A stretch of 8,673 bases of DNA from Rubritepida sp. Its GTDB lineage: Bacteria > Pseudomonadota > Alphaproteobacteria > Acetobacterales > Acetobacteraceae. Position numbers and translations under genes: made by a program. Numbering within the stretch: the stretch's first letter is position 1; each line of letters opens with the position of its first letter. Shown here one piece after another: positions 6,056 to 8,673 of this stretch. Under the pieces are notes generated by a model, which searched no databases, was not told the DNA's origin, and saw only the letters and a list, made by a program, of their open reading frames with translations. The stretch spans positions 1 to 8,673 of the forward strand of contig JACMRO010000128.1 in the NCBI GenBank assembly GCA_014376425.1, written 5' to 3'.

Positions 6056-7002
6056 GCCCTGCGTTGCGGCTGCAATTCGCAGTCGCGACGGCGGGGTTCA
6101 CCGCCTTTTGCGCGCTTGCGATCATGGGCATGCGCTTCGATTTCGGGCTGCAGCTGACCGTCCTGCTGGCCGGGATCGTGCTGGTCGGCTTCCCGCACGG
6201 TGCGTTCGACCATCTCGTGGCGCGGCCGGTTCTGCGGCCCAGGCTTGGCCCGTTCTGGTGGCTGCCCTTCCTGTTCGGCTATCTGGGCCTGGCCGGCCTT
6301 GTCTGGCTGGGCTGGATGGTCGCGCCCGCCACCACGCTGGCATTGTTTCTCGCGGGCTCGGTGCTGCATTTCGGCCTCGGGGACACAGAGGACGGGCTCC
6401 TGCCCGACCGCGTGCCGCGTCTGCTTGGCATCGTGACCTACGGTGCCTTGCCGATCCTGCTGCCGATCGCGCTGTATCCGGCTGACGCAGCCCCGGTGCT
6501 GGCGGCGATGGCCGGGTGGGACCCGGCCGTGATGCAGCGCGTGCTCAGCAGCGCCGTCTGGCTGCTGCCAGCCTGGGCAGTGGTTTTCGGCTGGATCATC
6601 AGCGCGGCGTGGCGCGAGGGGCATGGTGTATCAGAGCGTCTCGCGACTGCGGCCGGCTTCGTGCTGCTGCCGCCAGTGCTGGCGTTTGGGCTGTATTTTG
6701 GCCTCGGCCATTCCGTGCGGCACGTTCTGCGGCTCGGCGCCTGGCGGGACCCGGCCCAAGCGAGGGTGGCCGCGCGCTGGGTCGCGACCGTGATGCTGCC
6801 GGCCAGTGCCGTCTGTGCAGTCGGGCTCGTTGGCCTGGCGTGGCTCGATGACGACGTGACGACCGGCCTGCTGGCGCCTGCGTTCCGCATCATCGCCGCT
6901 TTGACGCTGCCACACATGATCGTCACGAGCTGGCTGAAGCCCGCGTCGCTGGGTTCTGGCCCCATCCCCGGGAAGCGACTCCCGCGCCTCGGCGCTGAGT
7001 AG
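6028..7002 (+). CDS. blh: beta-carotene 15,15'-dioxygenase, Brp/Blh family
   Basis: This polytopic membrane enzyme is expected to cleave beta-carotene centrally into two retinal molecules, supplying the rhodopsin chromophore. It has 324 residues, rich in hydrophobic helices. The family His motifs are all present: GFPHGAFDH (H57, H62), LHFGLGD (H114), YFGLGHSVRH (H228, H232) and LPHM (H296). H57, H114, H228 and H232 correspond in order and near-identical spacing to the iron-ligand histidines 21, 78, 188 and 192 of a characterised marine Blh, so the active site looks intact. The start at 6028 overlaps crtY by 28 bases; GAGG at 6015-6018 may serve as ribosome binding site. The nearest downstream gene starts 86 bases later, so this is probably the end of the phototrophy operon, although no terminator hairpin was found. 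Confidence 0.94.
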   Translation: MAELHHRWLGPALRLQFAVATAGFTAFCALAIMGMRFDFGLQLTVLLAGIVLVGFPHGAFDHLVARPVLRPRLGPFWWLPFLFGYLGLAGLVWLGWMVAPATTLALFLAGSVLHFGLGDTEDGLLPDRVPRLLGIVTYGALPILLPIALYPADAAPVLAAMAGWDPAVMQRVLSSAVWLLPAWAVVFGWIISAAWREGHGVSERLATAAGFVLLPPVLAFGLYFGLGHSVRHVLRLGAWRDPAQARVAARWVATVMLPASAVCAVGLVGLAWLDDDVTTGLLAPAFRIIAALTLPHMIVTSWLKPASLGSGPIPGKRLPRLGAE

Positions 7003-7088
7003 CGAGATACACCATCTTCGCTTAGCCGCCCGCGTGCGACCATTCCGTACTGGGCACCCGTTTGGAACAACACGTAGAGGCAGCTCCG

Positions 7089-8024
7089 ATGTCAGAAACC
7101 AACCTTGGCGCCACCCGCCCTCGGCCAAGTCTCGGAGATGCGGTCCGGTTAGCAGCCCGGGCATACACGCCCTTCCAACGCCTGGCGGCGCGCGATCTGT
7201 ATAGCCTACTGGCGACACGCGCCTTCACCGAGAACGGGCTCTACCTCAACCTCGGCTATTGAAAATCTGCGCGCAACATCGATGAGGCTTGTGCGGCCCT
7301 GGCGATGCTGGTCGCCGAGGCGGCGAAAATGGGGCCCGCTGACGATGGCGTCGATGTCGGCTTCGGCTTCGCCGACCAGGATATGATGTGGATGGAGCGG
7401 TTCTCTCCCCGCCACATCACCGGGCTGAACATCACGCCGATGCAAGTGCGCCTGGACCGCCAGCGTGTGCAGCGTCGGGGCATGGCGGATCGCATCACGC
7501 TGACCGAGGGCTCCGCCACCGCGATGCCTCTGCCGGATGCATGCTGCGACATCGTTACCGCCGTGGAATGCGCTTTCCACTTCCACACCCGCGCCGATTT
7601 CCTCGCTGAGGCCTTTCGCGTGCCACGGCCTGGCGGGCGGCTGGTACTGGCCGACGTGATTCGCACGGCGCCCGAACCCGCGGCGCTGCGCCGGCGGGTG
7701 CAGGAGTTCACGTGGTCCCAGTTCGCGCAGAAATTCGCGGTGCCCGCGGCCAATGCCGACCAGCGAGCGCCTTACATCGCGAAGCTGCGCGCGGGCGGCT
7801 TCGCGACGGTGGATGTGAGGCCGATCGGAGAGCATGTCTTTCCCGGCTTGCACCGCGCGCTGGCTGAGGACCCTGCACTGTTCGCGAGGCTACCGATGGA
7901 CGGCAGGTTGCCTTATCGGCTGCTGCTCAACCTCGATGCACGCACGGTCTACAGCGCCTTCGACTACGTAATGGCAACCGCGCGCAAACCAACAGGAAAG
8001 GGAGTGCGCGATGGCGCTTTATGA
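7089..8024 (+). pseudogene. SAM-dependent methyltransferase interrupted by an in-frame TGA
   Basis: The frame from the ATG at 7089 (GAGG at 7077-7080, 8-base spacing) runs 57 residues to TGA at 7260-7262. The same frame then continues without another stop to 8024, and homology-like sequence carries on across the stop: LYLNLGY, then KSARNIDEA. A Trp (TGG) is expected at the stop, so one base change explains it. The remainder has class I methyltransferase features: DVGFGFADQD (SAM motif I), ITGLNITPMQV, and RPGGRLVLADV. VPRPGG stands where VLRPGG is usual. An internal ATG at 7305 would give a 239-residue product keeping the SAM-binding core, but lacks a clear ribosome binding site. The substrate is unknown. 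The 3' end overlaps the peroxidase gene by 14 bases. A sequencing error is the main alternative to a true pseudogene. Confidence 0.75.
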
Positions 8025-8532
8025 CCACACCGCCAGGCTAACCACGGGCGAGCAGGAGAGCCTCGCGGCGTATCGCGGCCAGGCGCTGCTGATCGTCAAT
8101 GTGGCGTCGAAATTCGGTTTCACGTCCCAGTACAAGGGGCTCCAGGCGCTGCACGAGCAGTATGCGCTGCGCGGTTTCGCTGTGCTGGCTTTCCCCTGCG
8201 ACCAGGTCGGCCATCAGGAGCCCGGGTCCGACCAGGAGATCGCCGCCTTCTGCGACCGCAGCTATGGCGTGACCTTCCCGGTATTCGCCAAGATCGAGGT
8301 CAATGGGCCGCGCGCGCATCCTCTGTATGTGTGGCTGAAGCAGCAAAAGGGCGGGCTGCTGGGCAGCGGCATCAAGTGGAATTTCACCAAATTCCTTATC
8401 GACAAGGTGGGCTCTGTTCGCGCCCGCTTCGCGCCGACGACCGCGCCGGAAGGGCTCTCGCGTGATGTTGCGGCGTTGGCGAGAGGTGGCTCGGGAAGTT
8501 CGTACAGCCCGATAACTGGTTTTCCTGCCTGA
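8011..8532 (+). CDS. glutathione peroxidase-like protein lacking its peroxidatic cysteine
   Basis: The 173-residue product is plainly of the glutathione peroxidase family, which reduces hydroperoxides with thioredoxin or glutathione. Blocks seen are VNVASKFGFTSQYKGLQ (30-45), FPCDQVGHQEPGS (61-73), YGVTFPVFAKIEVNG (85-99), AHPLY, and IKWNFTKFLID (121-131). Of the catalytic tetrad, Q69, W123 and N124 remain, but the peroxidatic Cys in SKCGFT is Phe35 (TTC at 8113-8115; TGC is one base away). C63, the usual resolving-Cys position, is kept. FPCNQFG reads FPCDQVG. Residues after about 160 (GSGSSYSPITGFPA) do not fit the family and probably come from the adjacent insertion sequence. The start at 8011 has a good GGAAAGGGAG upstream. 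Likely inactive as a peroxidase; this is inferred from the missing residue. Confidence 0.85.
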   Translation: MALYDHTARLTTGEQESLAAYRGQALLIVNVASKFGFTSQYKGLQALHEQYALRGFAVLAFPCDQVGHQEPGSDQEIAAFCDRSYGVTFPVFAKIEVNGPRAHPLYVWLKQQKGGLLGSGIKWNFTKFLIDKVGSVRARFAPTTAPEGLSRDVAALARGGSGSSYSPITGFPA

Positions 8533-8534
8533 CA

Positions 8535-8550
8535 GCGGCGATGTTGCCGC
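8535..8550 (+). other. short hairpin in the IS leader, just upstream of the transposase ribosome binding site
   Basis: GCGGC (8535-8539) pairs with GCCGC (8546-8550) around a 6-base loop. It lies between the peroxidase stop and the AGGAG at 8556-8560. Hairpins at IS ends sometimes limit transposase expression from outside transcription; that role is inference here. Confidence 0.3.
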
Positions 8551-8565
8551 GGATCAGGAGAGATC

Positions 8566-8673
8566 ATGACGAAACGAACCCGCCGGACGCACAGCGCCGG
8601 CTTCAAGGCGAAGGTGGCGCTTGCGGCCATCAAGGGGGAGAAGACGCTGGCCGAACTGGCCAAGCTGTTCGAC
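8566..8673 (+). CDS. IS3-family transposase OrfA, N-terminal 36 residues
   Basis: The ATG at 8566 follows AGGAG (8556-8560) with 5-base spacing. The 36 residues start MTKRTRRTHSAGFKAKVALA and continue through KGEKTLAELAKLFD to the window edge. This is the basic N-terminus and first helix-turn-helix segment typical of IS3-group OrfA proteins, which bind the element's ends; a catalytic DDE OrfB normally follows through programmed frameshifting. The gene lies directly after the peroxidase gene in the same orientation, so readthrough from that gene could reach it. Confidence 0.88.
   Translation, partial: MTKRTRRTHSAGFKAKVALAAIKGEKTLAELAKLFD

Larger units (their letters stand above)
8500..8673 (+). 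mobile_element. left part of an IS3-family insertion sequence (continues beyond the window)
   Basis: The transposase OrfA starting at 8566 marks an IS3-family element whose rest lies outside the window. The left terminus is not certain. The peroxidase loses resemblance to its family at about 8485-8500, and GTACAGCCCGATAACTGG at 8502-8519 could belong to the terminal inverted repeat, so I place the end near 8500. The right end and the target duplication cannot be seen here. Confidence 0.5.

Noticed and set aside
7260..7262. TGA read as selenocysteine or tryptophan
   Set aside because: The family has Trp, not Cys, here, and I saw no convincing SECIS hairpin; TGA is a normal stop in crtE, crtI, crtB and the peroxidase gene.

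Overview
The window is high-GC DNA (one crt line counted at 73 percent G+C) with tightly overlapping genes. The protein families and an IS3-type transposase point to an alphaproteobacterium. An Acetobacteraceae/Rhodospirillales relative is my best guess, but this is inference because the window has no taxonomic marker gene.

Layout. Bases 1-262 hold the 5' end of an alpha/beta-hydrolase gene on the minus strand. A 555-base divergent intergenic region (263-817) follows; it becomes AT-rich near its right end and carries a plausible sigma70-type promoter and a good ribosome binding site. Bases 818-7002 hold a compact, apparently single-transcript operon on the plus strand: rhodopsin, crtE, crtI, crtB, crtY, blh. 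Junctions are a 7-base gap and then overlaps of 11, 4, 4 and 28 bases. Bases 7089-8532 hold two further plus-strand genes that overlap each other and look damaged: a SAM-dependent methyltransferase with an in-frame TGA at codon 58, and a glutathione peroxidase-like gene whose peroxidatic Cys is Phe. The window ends inside the first gene of an IS3-family insertion sequence (ATG at 8566), whose left end probably replaced the natural 3' end of the peroxidase gene.

How it works together. The operon encodes a self-contained retinal phototrophy cassette. CrtE makes GGPP, CrtB phytoene, CrtI lycopene, CrtY beta-carotene, and Blh cleaves beta-carotene to retinal. Retinal then binds Lys228 of the rhodopsin, which has the Asp-Thr-Glu pattern of an outward proton pump and Leu at the green-tuning position. 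Its helix positions match Gloeobacter-type rhodopsin spacing, but Trp149 fills the site where antenna-bearing xanthorhodopsins have Gly. No carotenoid hydroxylase or ketolase is present here, so beta-carotene appears to serve only as retinal precursor.

The most interesting non-coding signal is a perfect 13-bp inverted repeat (1630-1642 / 1653-1665) just after the rhodopsin stop and inside the first codons of crtE. It could set the ratio of rhodopsin to carotenoid enzymes. I found no wholly unknown system. The rhodopsin operon is a known type, and the novelty lies in the hairpin, the antenna-site residue, the divergent CrtE and the decaying methyltransferase-peroxidase pair.
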